The notes beneath the pieces were generated by a model, which worked only from the letters and a program-made list of their open reading frames with translations, was not told where the DNA came from and searched no databases. Made by a program: the position numbers and the translations under genes. Positions 6,876 to 12,439 of a stretch of 12,439 bases of DNA are shown piece by piece. The number at the start of each line of letters is the position of its first letter. The first letter of the stretch is position 1. This stretch comes from an uncultured Campylobacter sp. (GTDB taxonomy: Bacteria; Campylobacterota; Campylobacteria; Campylobacterales; Campylobacteraceae): NCBI RefSeq assembly GCF_938030815.1, contig NZ_CALHII010000102.1, positions 1-12,439 of the forward strand, read 5' to 3'.

Positions 6876-8048
6876 TTACAAATCGTTTTGTGTATTTAAC
6901 TTGCGCTGATGTGCGGCTTTTATACGCTTAAGGCGAATCATCACCTCGTCTCGGTGCAAGGCATCTTTGGCTACTTTACCCACGGTAAGTCCCTGTACCA
7001 AAATAGAGAAGAGCACCACTATATAAGTAACCTGCAAGAGGGTTTCCTTCATCACCCCCTGATCCTGAGGGATAGAAAGCACCAAAGCAATAGAAACGCC
7101 GCCACGTACCCCACCCCATACCATGGTAATAAGGGAACCTCGCGAATAGGAGCTAACCTTGCGCAAGATTGTCTGAGCTGGAATATAAATCGCCAAGGCA
7201 CGACCCAAAAGACATACCACAATGGCAATCCCGCCCAAGAGGAATTGTTTGTCTAAATTATCTATCAAAAGCATCTCAAACCCGATAAAGAGGAAGAGAA
7301 TAGCGTTCATGATCTCATCCACAATCGCCCAAAACTTACTCAGGTAATCCCTATTCTCCTCGCTGCTGGCCTTCTTGCCTACATTACCTACAAAAAGCCC
7401 TGCAATAACCATCGCCAAAGGCGAAGACACATGGGAAGCCTTAGCTATCAAGAAACCACCCATCACTACCGCAAGGGTTACCAAAACACTCACATGGTAG
7501 TCATCGGCCTTCTTCATCATCTCGGAGGCAATCCAACCCAGGATAGCCCCTAAAAATATCCCTCCCCCTGCTTCCAAAAGGAAGAGCTTGGTTATAGCAT
7601 TAAACGAAGGTTCAAAAGTAGCGTCGGTAGCCAGCTTAAGCACTACGGCAAACATCACTACGGCTACCCCATCGTTGAAGAGAGATTCACCTGTGATCTT
7701 TGTCTCAATACGCTTAGGTACATCGGCCTGCTTGAGTACTCCCAAAACCACAATAGGGTCGGTAGGTGAGATGAGCGTACCAAAAAGTAAGCAATAGACA
7801 TAAGGGATATCTATCCCTATCCAAGAGGCAATATAGTAGAGTAAGCCCGAGATAAAGAAAGCCGAAAGTACCACACTTATCGTCGCATAAGTGAGGATCG
7901 GGAGCTTATATTCTTTTAGGTCAGAGACATTGATATGCAAGGCCGCTGCAAAAAGTAGGAAGTTAAGCATGGCACTCATTAGAATTTCTGTAAAATTAAA
8001 CCCCTCTAAGAATGCTTCCAACCTGTCGCCAAAACTACCGAAAAGCTT
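6876..8048 (-). CDS. CPA1 cation:proton antiporter (NhaP type), 5'-truncated
   Basis: An inner-membrane Na+(K+)/H+ exchanger of the CPA1 family, used in pH and salt homeostasis. Family hallmarks are SPTDPIVVLGVLK, GESLFNDGVAVVMF with the transport Asp of FNDG, and WGGVRGGVSIALVLSIP near the C-terminus. About ten hydrophobic segments are present. A TTG at 8021 could start a 381-residue protein, but the frame stays convincing upstream of it (KLFGSFGDR, to 8048) before an in-frame TAA at 8051-8049. Relatives carry about 50 more residues with the first two membrane segments. The gene is therefore cut by junction B. It precedes the YD-like gene by 5 bp. Confidence 0.9.
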   Translation of the reverse strand, partial: KLFGSFGDRLEAFLEGFNFTEILMSAMLNFLLFAAALHINVSDLKEYKLPILTYATISVVLSAFFISGLLYYIASWIGIDIPYVYCLLFGTLISPTDPIVVLGVLKQADVPKRIETKITGESLFNDGVAVVMFAVVLKLATDATFEPSFNAITKLFLLEAGGGIFLGAILGWIASEMMKKADDYHVSVLVTLAVVMGGFLIAKASHVSSPLAMVIAGLFVGNVGKKASSEENRDYLSKFWAIVDEIMNAILFLFIGFEMLLIDNLDKQFLLGGIAIVVCLLGRALAIYIPAQTILRKVSSYSRGSLITMVWGGVRGGVSIALVLSIPQDQGVMKETLLQVTYIVVLFSILVQGLTVGKVAKDALHRDEVMIRLKRIKAAHQRKLNTQNDL

Positions 8049-8052
8049 TTAG
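8040..8052. other. Lineage junction B (Bacteroidota-like to Campylobacter-like)
   Basis: Antiporter coding sequence ends abruptly here, in the middle of its N-terminal part, and AT-rich Campylobacter-style spacer begins. The palindrome AAAAGCTTTT (8041-8050) lies at the join. No mobile element, direct repeat or tRNA end is visible to explain it. Confidence 0.65.
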
Positions 8053-8473
8053 CCTTGTTTTTTCTGCTTTAGAATTTAGTCTCAATCAGTTCTTTGCTAA
8101 TAAACCGACAGAACTTCCATGCTTTGATATAACCCATCCACGCGGAATTTAGCTAAATTTATTTGGATTCTTAAAAACGTGCCAACTTTTCTATCGCGTC
8201 TTATTTCGAATAGCAGCAAAATTCTATCGCCACACTGCAAAGAGTTAAATTCTATCGAGCAAATTTATTAAAAATTTTAAGAGCAGCAAAAGCGACAATG
8301 GATGGTTAATGCTTTTCTATATGGATACCGCCGCCATTAAATTTTAACCAAAAGGCACCCCTTAAATTTGTACTCTTTAAATTAGCCAGCAAAAGCTTAA
8401 ATTTCATAAGGTTTCCTATGAAAGCAAACCCCGCAATACTTCATTAAGCAGCGCAAAAAAGCCGCTTTAAATT
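8053..8473. other. AT-rich spacer, no gene found
   Basis: No ORF of convincing length, tRNA or strong terminator on either strand. It holds short repeated words typical of Campylobacter spacers: AAATTCTATCG twice (8219-8229 and 8247-8257), AGCAGCAAAA twice (8212-8221 and 8282-8291), and many AAATTT. A nine-codon ATG ORF at 8418-8447 has an AAGG before it but is too short to credit. The stretch may be a degraded gene, but I cannot identify one. Confidence 0.45.
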
Positions 8474-9157
8474 TTATCCCGCGACGCGATTTACCCAGAT
8501 CAAAAACTCATCGCTTGGGTTCTCGTCGTCTAGATGCGCGGGAGTGACGAGCTCAAGCGCGGTCTGCGGGATCGTCGTTTTGAATGTCTGTGTTACCCAC
8601 TGCTGAAATTTCACGTTTGGATGCACGATAAAATCGTTATCCTCGCTGTTTGGCGGCGCGCTAAAATCCTCATCCCAGCAGATTTCATCGTATCCGATCG
8701 CAAGCAATCGCAAAAAATCAAGCCCGCTGCGAGCCAAAACGCAGGTCATCGTCGAGCCCGAGCCGGAGCCCATGTGCACGATCTTCGTCTCGCCCGCATC
8801 GTCCAGCCACAGCGCGCACATCGAGCCCTCCGAGCCGCTGCCTGCGAATACGCAAAGCCGCCGCTTGATCTCCGCGGCAAGCTCGCGATCCTCGCCGTAA
8901 AACCAATACCTTAGCTCCTCGTCGCGATTTTTCGGCTCATCCGTGAAAAATACGATGTCCGTGCCGCCCTCGCGCTCATCGTCGCTCCAGCTCTGCTGCA
9001 GCCGATCCTGCGAGTAGAGATAGCCACGTCTGCGCCCGCCCGCGTCGTCATAAAAGCCGTTTGCCTCGATCCACGCATAAAGCGCCTCAAGTTCGCTCGG
9101 CACGCGCATGCCCTGCGGTAGCGCTTCGCGCAGCTGCGCTAGTAATAAATTTTCCAC
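8474..9157 (-). CDS. SMI1/KNR4-like protein
   Basis: A 227-residue cytoplasmic protein without signal or membrane segments. It resembles the SMI1/KNR4 (SUKH) fold: a VPSELEALYAWIEANGF helix at the N-terminus, where the family has 'LP.dl..ly..hdG', and FLRLLAIGYDEICWDEDFS in the second half, a common SUKH ending. SUKH proteins often act as immunity proteins against contact-dependent nuclease toxins; others are housekeeping scaffolds. No toxin is adjacent, so immunity is only a suggestion. I chose GTG 9157 because AAAAGGAG (9170-9163) is 5 bp upstream; a GTG at 9184 would add nine residues but has no such site. The coding sequence is GC-rich with AAATTT-rich flanks. Confidence 0.6.
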   Translation of the reverse strand: MENLLLAQLREALPQGMRVPSELEALYAWIEANGFYDDAGGRRRGYLYSQDRLQQSWSDDEREGGTDIVFFTDEPKNRDEELRYWFYGEDRELAAEIKRRLCVFAGSGSEGSMCALWLDDAGETKIVHMGSGSGSTMTCVLARSGLDFLRLLAIGYDEICWDEDFSAPPNSEDNDFIVHPNVKFQQWVTQTFKTTIPQTALELVTPAHLDDENPSDEFLIWVNRVAG

Positions 9158-9184
9158 GATCGCTCCTTTTGTTAAATTTGCCAC

Positions 9185-9476
9185 TCGAATTTTACTGCGT
9201 TTCGGCTAAATTTACGGATATTTTGTCTGATATTTGCGGCGTTTTACGCGCTCAGTCGCCGCAAGCGCAAATCGGGCTTTTAAAATTTAGCCGATTTTGG
9301 TTGTGATACACACGCGGCGGCGCGAGCGCATATTTGAAAAAAGTATGATAATTTTAAGTAGAAAAATGCGTAAAATTTTACGACCTAAATTTTACTATTT
9401 TGATATATCTTTGTTTTTTACAGAAATTTACGGTTTTAAATTTAGCTCGCCGCAAAGAGTAAAATTTTAGCGATAC
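9185..9476. other. Spacer, no gene found
   Basis: AT-rich Campylobacter-style spacer upstream of the SMI1-like gene. The words CGGCTAAATTT (about 9206-9216) and AAATTTAGCCG (about 9284-9294) form an 11-bp inverted pair about 70 bp apart, too distant for a terminator. A TAAAAT near 9190 on the minus strand could be a -10 box for the SMI1-like gene. No RNA gene was recognised. Confidence 0.4.
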
Positions 9477-9607
9477 CTATAAATTTAAAATTTCCCGCGC
9501 CTTTTGTTTGCATGCCTCAAATTTTTGCTCAAACTCCGCGCACCTTTTCAGCTCGTTTTTCGCCCCTATTTTGGTGTATCCCGAGCCTCGCCCCAAAAAA
9601 TATACAT
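9477..9607 (-). pseudogene. Possible small Campylobacter-type ORF, frameshifted
   Basis: One minus frame, open from about 9617 to TAG 9479, encodes FLGRGSGYTKIGAKNELK then RCAEFEQKFEACKQKARE, a charged helical tail with two Cys. No start exists in that frame except TTG 9596. An ATG at 9607 in the neighbouring frame would join if the T-run between ATGTATA and GGGG had seven T rather than the six seen, giving a 43-residue protein MYIFLGRGSG and on. This could be a real one-base loss, a phase-variable run, a sequence error or chance. The protein-like look of GYTKIGAKNELK makes chance less likely. Confidence 0.3.
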
Positions 9608-9700
9608 AGCTCGTATTCTAAAATTTCGTTATAAACGGCACTTTGTCATTATTAAATTTACAAATTTTGCCGACGTCTGATCGGACGGACGAAATTTCGC

Positions 9701-10387
9701 TTAAATTCCAAGCTCGGCTCTTACGAGCGCTTCGTTTTGCGGCGTCAAAAAGCCCGCGATATCCTGCCACATGGAGTGAAAGCCGTATCCGCCGTCTATC
9801 ATCTCGCTGCGCGCGGCGTCCAGGCTCCAGCCCTGATAGATCACACGGTACATCGCCACCACAAGCCCCGTGCGATCGGCTCCGTGATAGCAGTGCACGA
9901 GCACGGCGCCCTCCTTTTGGCGCTCGCGAACGGTGCGCAAAACGTCCGCGATCTGCGCGGGCTTTATCTCCCAGCTTTGAAGCGGCTTGTTTGCGAGCCA
10001 AAATTGATCGCCAAACGCCCTTTTGTCGCCGCCTCTGCTAAAATGGCGCAGATTTACGATGCTTTTGATACCCAGCTCGTGCAGTTTCGCGGCGTCGCTC
10101 CCGTCAAGCTGTGCGCTGCGAAACAGCCGCTCGTCCACGCGGTAGAAATTTTTCGCTTCATCGATAAGGGTTGCTTTTTGCGATGAGTTTGGGTTTGTAC
10201 CGCGCGCTGCGGTATCTGCGCTCTTAAACCCCACGTTTTGAAATTTGGCGTCTTTTGCGTCCGCGAGATTTTGCTCCGCGCCGCTCGTTTTTCTAAAATT
10301 TATGGAATTCGCTTCTGTCGCAAGCTCCGCATTCATGCCGGTCGCAAAGAAAAATACAACCGCTAGCGCAAGGGTTTTAAATTTCAA
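9701..10387 (-). CDS. Secreted tyrosine/dual-specificity phosphatase
   Basis: A 228-residue exported protein. The signal peptide is residues 1-20 (MKFKTLALAVVFFFATGMNA). The phosphatase domain starts near 80 (FYRVDERLFRSAQL), has LGIKSIVNLRHFS, and carries the HCX5R active site at 164-174 (VHCYHGADRTG), with Cys166 as the nucleophile and Arg172 as the phosphate binder. The Asp-Arg-Thr-Gly after it is typical of the bacterial 'tyrosine phosphatase family' and atypical dual-specificity enzymes that may act on phosphoinositides or phosphotyrosine. The start is TTG 10387, with AAAGGA 6 bp upstream; a nearby ATG at 10394 is in another frame and stops at once. It seems to be monocistronic. The export signal suggests a periplasmic or secreted enzyme. 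Confidence 0.85.
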   Translation of the reverse strand: MKFKTLALAVVFFFATGMNAELATEANSINFRKTSGAEQNLADAKDAKFQNVGFKSADTAARGTNPNSSQKATLIDEAKNFYRVDERLFRSAQLDGSDAAKLHELGIKSIVNLRHFSRGGDKRAFGDQFWLANKPLQSWEIKPAQIADVLRTVRERQKEGAVLVHCYHGADRTGLVVAMYRVIYQGWSLDAARSEMIDGGYGFHSMWQDIAGFLTPQNEALVRAELGI

Positions 10388-10795
10388 ATTTCATCCTTTA
10401 AATTTGGCTAAATTTTATGATTTTTCTAAAATTTTATGCTCGGCAGGTTAAAATGCAAAATTGCAAGCGCGCCTTAATTTAATGCAAAATTTGAGTGTTA
10501 AGCCCGCTCAAAGCGCCGTGGGATTTCACCGCGAGCCCGCAAACCCGCGCCGTTAAAATCAAAATTTCGTTTTAAATTTCCCCGTTCCCGCCCTGGGCAT
10601 CGCTAGATCAATACGCGGTAGTTACATTGCGTAGTTACATTGCCCTTGTAAATTTACTGAAAATAAATCGTAAAAAGGGGGGTGCGCCGTTTCCGCGAGC
10701 GCTGCCATAATTTTTTGTACTCGCCTCTTGCGATACTTACCCGAAATTTTATTTTTCGCGAAATTCTTTCAAATTTCGCCGCTAAATTTGACGCT
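10388..10795. other. Spacer, no gene found
   Basis: Between the phosphatase and DIP1984 genes I see AAATTT-rich sequence, a 13-bp tandem repeat (listed separately) and a stem GCGAAATT/AATTTCGC (10758-10765 and 10772-10779) 17 bp after the DIP1984 stop. The stem is followed on the minus strand by A-rich, not T-rich, sequence, so it is a poor intrinsic terminator. No ORF or RNA gene was credible. Confidence 0.4.
10618..10643. repeat. 13-bp tandem duplication
   Basis: GTAGTTACATTGC occurs twice back to back (10618-10630 and 10631-10643) in the spacer. Two perfect copies, probably from replication slippage. Confidence 0.8.
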
Positions 10796-11251
10796 TTAGT
10801 CGATCAGATCGGTCTGCCAGTTTGCGCCTTGCAGCGTCGTGTCAAGCTGCCTGATCTGCCTAGCTAGCTCGTCCACCTGCTTTTGCAGCGCCGCGACGTC
10901 GACCGTGCTTAAAATTTTAATTTCGCTGCGCGAATATGCATCGATCTTTTGCGCGGCAACTTGCGCGAAAGCCCGCAGCGCTCCCGCTTTTAGCGTGAGT
11001 ACGTCACGCTTGGCGATTAGCTCGGTTAAGCTCTTGCCGTCCGCTTTTGCGGTGCAGTTGGTTAAATTTATCCGAACGATTAGTCGCTCAAGCTCGCCCG
11101 TAAGCGCGTCTAGTTCGGCTAGCAGCACCTTTGGCTCTTCGCTAGGTTTTTCTCCCTCTTGCACCTTCGCGTTATCTGCGAGCCTTGATTTTAGCTGTTC
11201 GATGCGTTTTTGTATGTCGGCGCGCAGTATCAGCGCCTCGGCTAGTTTCAT
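10796..11251 (-). CDS. DIP1984-family coiled-coil protein
   Basis: A 151-residue cytoplasmic protein whose whole length matches the DIP1984 family (function unknown). Signatures in order are MKLAEALILRADIQKRIEQL, NAKVQEGEKPSEEP, LIVRINLTNC, IAKRDVL, YSRSEIKILSTVDVAALQKQ and LDTTLQGANWQTDL. It is nearly all helix with coiled-coil heptads at the start and end. AAAAGGA lies just before ATG 11251. Its start is 18 bp after the stop of the DUF799 gene, so it is probably the last gene of that operon, though its function need not be linked. Confidence 0.9.
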   Translation of the reverse strand: MKLAEALILRADIQKRIEQLKSRLADNAKVQEGEKPSEEPKVLLAELDALTGELERLIVRINLTNCTAKADGKSLTELIAKRDVLTLKAGALRAFAQVAAQKIDAYSRSEIKILSTVDVAALQKQVDELARQIRQLDTTLQGANWQTDLID

Positions 11252-11269
11252 TTTCGTCCTTTTTAAAAT

Positions 11270-11950
11270 TTATTTTCCGCCGCCAAGCTGCCTATCCTGA
11301 CCGTAGTGCGGCGAATACGGGCCGTAGAGCAAGCATTTGTTGCAGTTTTGGCCCAGCAGCATCGCATCTGCGCTCGCGGAGAGCTTGTATCCCGCGTCGG
11401 AGACGGTATCGCCGATCTGTTTGATAACCGCGGAGATCAGCATGCCTACAAGATCGTTACTACCTCTGCTTGAGTCGTCGCTTACCTGCGCCGAACCCTC
11501 CCAAAGCGTCGCGCCGCTTCTCAAATCCACGAGCTTGGCATTGACCGCCACGACGCTTACGCTATTTAGCAGCATATACGAAGTGCCGTATTTGACGACG
11601 TCCATGTATAGCACGGCGTCCGCGCCGAAAATTTGTCTTAGCTTGTGCGCGGAGACGTTTTGGATCTCGCTCGCTTCGTAAATTCCGTTATTTTTGAAGG
11701 TCTCATGCACGAGCGCAGGCGAAAATACGTAATACCCCGCCTCGCTTAGCGGATAGATCGCGTTGGCAAGCACGGCAGCGCCTGCATCCACTTCGGTAGT
11801 TTCGTTGCTCGGCATCAGCACCAAAATCGATCGCGGCTTAGCCTGTTGAAGCGCCGAGTAATCGTAAATTTCAGGCTCGCTTAGAGCGCACGCGTTAAAA
11901 AACAGCGCCACGAATACGCTAAAAATCGCTATTTGAGCTTTATTTTTCAT
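11270..11950 (-). CDS. DUF799 / GNA1162-family lipoprotein
   Basis: A 226-residue lipoprotein of the family named after the meningococcal antigen GNA1162. The signal peptide ends in LFFNAC with Cys21 lipidated. The domain has PRSILVLMPSNETTEVDAG, YVFSPALVHETFKNNG, FGADAVLYMDVVKYGTSY, NAKLVDLRSGATLWEG and the terminal Cys-x-x-Cys segment QNCNKCLLYGPYSPHYG. Crystal work on GNA1162 showed a fold like TolB's N-terminal domain, with a dimer, and a transport role was proposed. Its start overlaps the stop of the DUF4810 gene (ATGA), so the two are translationally coupled. In Neisseria the order is csgG-like, DUF4810, DUF799, suggesting an outer-membrane secretion or transport complex. Confidence 0.9.
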   Translation of the reverse strand: MKNKAQIAIFSVFVALFFNACALSEPEIYDYSALQQAKPRSILVLMPSNETTEVDAGAAVLANAIYPLSEAGYYVFSPALVHETFKNNGIYEASEIQNVSAHKLRQIFGADAVLYMDVVKYGTSYMLLNSVSVVAVNAKLVDLRSGATLWEGSAQVSDDSSRGSNDLVGMLISAVIKQIGDTVSDAGYKLSASADAMLLGQNCNKCLLYGPYSPHYGQDRQLGGGK

Positions 11951-12439
11951 TTTTTAGCCTTTTTATTCGTTTTGCCGCCCTGCTTTGCGGCAACTTTGCC
12001 TTGCTTTGCAGAGACCGTTTTGGCGGCTTCGCGTCCGCTTGATCCTTGGGCTTTATCGGCGCCCGGCTTGGCTGCAGCCTCAGCTTTTTTAAGCGCGGCG
12101 GGGTTTGTAACGAAGGTCAAAAACGGCTTTGATTCAGGGAAAGCCTGAGCTTCTTTTTCAAAGTTCTCCCTCGCCCTCGCGCCGTTGCCCACGCTTATGT
12201 ACAAAAGTCCCAGGTGCGAATAAAGCCCCGGCGGGACTTTGAGTCCCTTTTCGTATGCTTTTTGGATAGATTTTTCAAGCGCTTCGATCTGCTCGCCTAC
12301 GTCGCCTTCCTGCTTCAGATACTGATAGGTCGAGTCCGTGTAGCTGCCGTCCCAGTAATAAATTTGATTCCGGCTCCCGCCGCCGCAGCCGCAAAATATC
12401 ACGGCCGCAGCAGCAAGAGCAAGAGCGCTGCTCGCTTTC
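11947..12439 (-). CDS. DUF4810 lipoprotein, 5' end outside window
   Basis: The frame remains open to the right edge. The residues ALALAAAAVIFCGCGGGS read as a lipoprotein signal with Cys at the CGC site, so the true start lies beyond 12439; a GTG at 12402 (in the middle of that signal) is not the start. The mature part holds the DUF4810 domain: QIYYWDGSYTDSTYQYLK, then a TPR-like helical region PPGLYSHLGLLYISVGNG and FPESKPFLTF. The tail of about 45 residues is Ala/Lys-rich (AEAAAKPGADKAQGSS and on), atypical for the domain. It is coupled to the DUF799 gene by a 4-bp overlap. A csgG-like gene would be expected upstream, past the window. Confidence 0.85.
   Translation of the reverse strand, partial: KASSALALAAAAVIFCGCGGGSRNQIYYWDGSYTDSTYQYLKQEGDVGEQIEALEKSIQKAYEKGLKVPPGLYSHLGLLYISVGNGARARENFEKEAQAFPESKPFLTFVTNPAALKKAEAAAKPGADKAQGSSGREAAKTVSAKQGKVAAKQGGKTNKKAKK

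Noticed and set aside
8041..8050. AAGCTT at junction B as proof of a HindIII cloning join
   Set aside because: AAGCTT also occurs at several ordinary places in the window, and junction A has no such site.
8418..8447. Nine-codon ORF MKANPAILH
   Set aside because: Too short to support and without a conserved context.
9206..9294. 11-bp inverted repeat CGGCTAAATTT/AAATTTAGCCG as a regulatory or terminator structure
   Set aside because: The arms are about 70 bp apart and AAATTT words are everywhere in these spacers, so chance is likely.
10758..10779. Stem GCGAAATT/AATTTCGC as terminator of the DIP1984 gene
   Set aside because: The stem is AT-rich and followed on the minus strand by A-rich sequence without a U-run.

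Overview
The window reads as a mosaic of three unrelated bacterial lineages rather than one natural locus. All three look like genera that share a habitat such as the human mouth (inference from gene families and base-use style, not from a search). Positions 1 to about 3460 look proteobacterial: insertion-sequence debris, a frameshifted DUF2726 gene, a small membrane protein, and a broken TraG-N-type conjugation gene of the ICE/genomic-island type. Positions about 3460 to 8048 look like Bacteroidota: a C45-family acyltransferase/peptidase, two exported proteins and a CPA1/NhaP antiporter, with almost no Shine-Dalgarno sequences and a TATATTTG promoter element. Positions about 8050 to 12439 look like a GC-richer Campylobacter: AAATTT-rich spacers, AAGGA ribosome binding sites, and a DUF4810/DUF799 (GNA1162) lipoprotein pair.

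Both lineage changes fall inside genes. At about 3455-3471 the TraG-like gene (minus) and the C45 gene (plus) both lose their 5' ends at the same point, head to head. At about 8040-8052 the antiporter loses roughly its first 50 residues and Campylobacter-like spacer begins at once. A chimeric contig or amplification artefact is the simplest explanation.

Region 1 (1-3460): an IS630-like helix-turn-helix fragment at the left edge abuts an internally deleted IS3-family element (about 84-500). Its transposase has lost the second catalytic Asp and is frameshifted. Next come a DUF2726 gene with one frameshift, an 87-residue membrane protein with a good promoter and RBS, a perfect 15-bp bidirectional terminator, and the TraG-like gene on the minus strand with at least three frameshifts. 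Two of these sit beside short homopolymers, so sequencing error must be weighed against real decay.

Region 2 (3460-8048): the C45 enzyme with a C-terminal TPR-like segment converges on, and overlaps by 37 bp, a lipoprotein gene. Beyond it a secreted YD-like repeat protein lies 5 bp downstream of the antiporter, apparently in one operon. Genes intact inside the block are free of frameshifts.

Region 3 (8050-12439): all genes are on the minus strand. A DUF4810 lipoprotein (cut by the right edge) overlaps a DUF799/GNA1162 lipoprotein by ATGA, and a DIP1984-family coiled-coil protein follows 18 bp later. Further on are a secreted HCX5R tyrosine phosphatase, a possible frameshifted 43-residue ORF, and a SMI1/KNR4-like protein often linked to toxin immunity. 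I found no RNA gene, CRISPR array or coherent new defence system.
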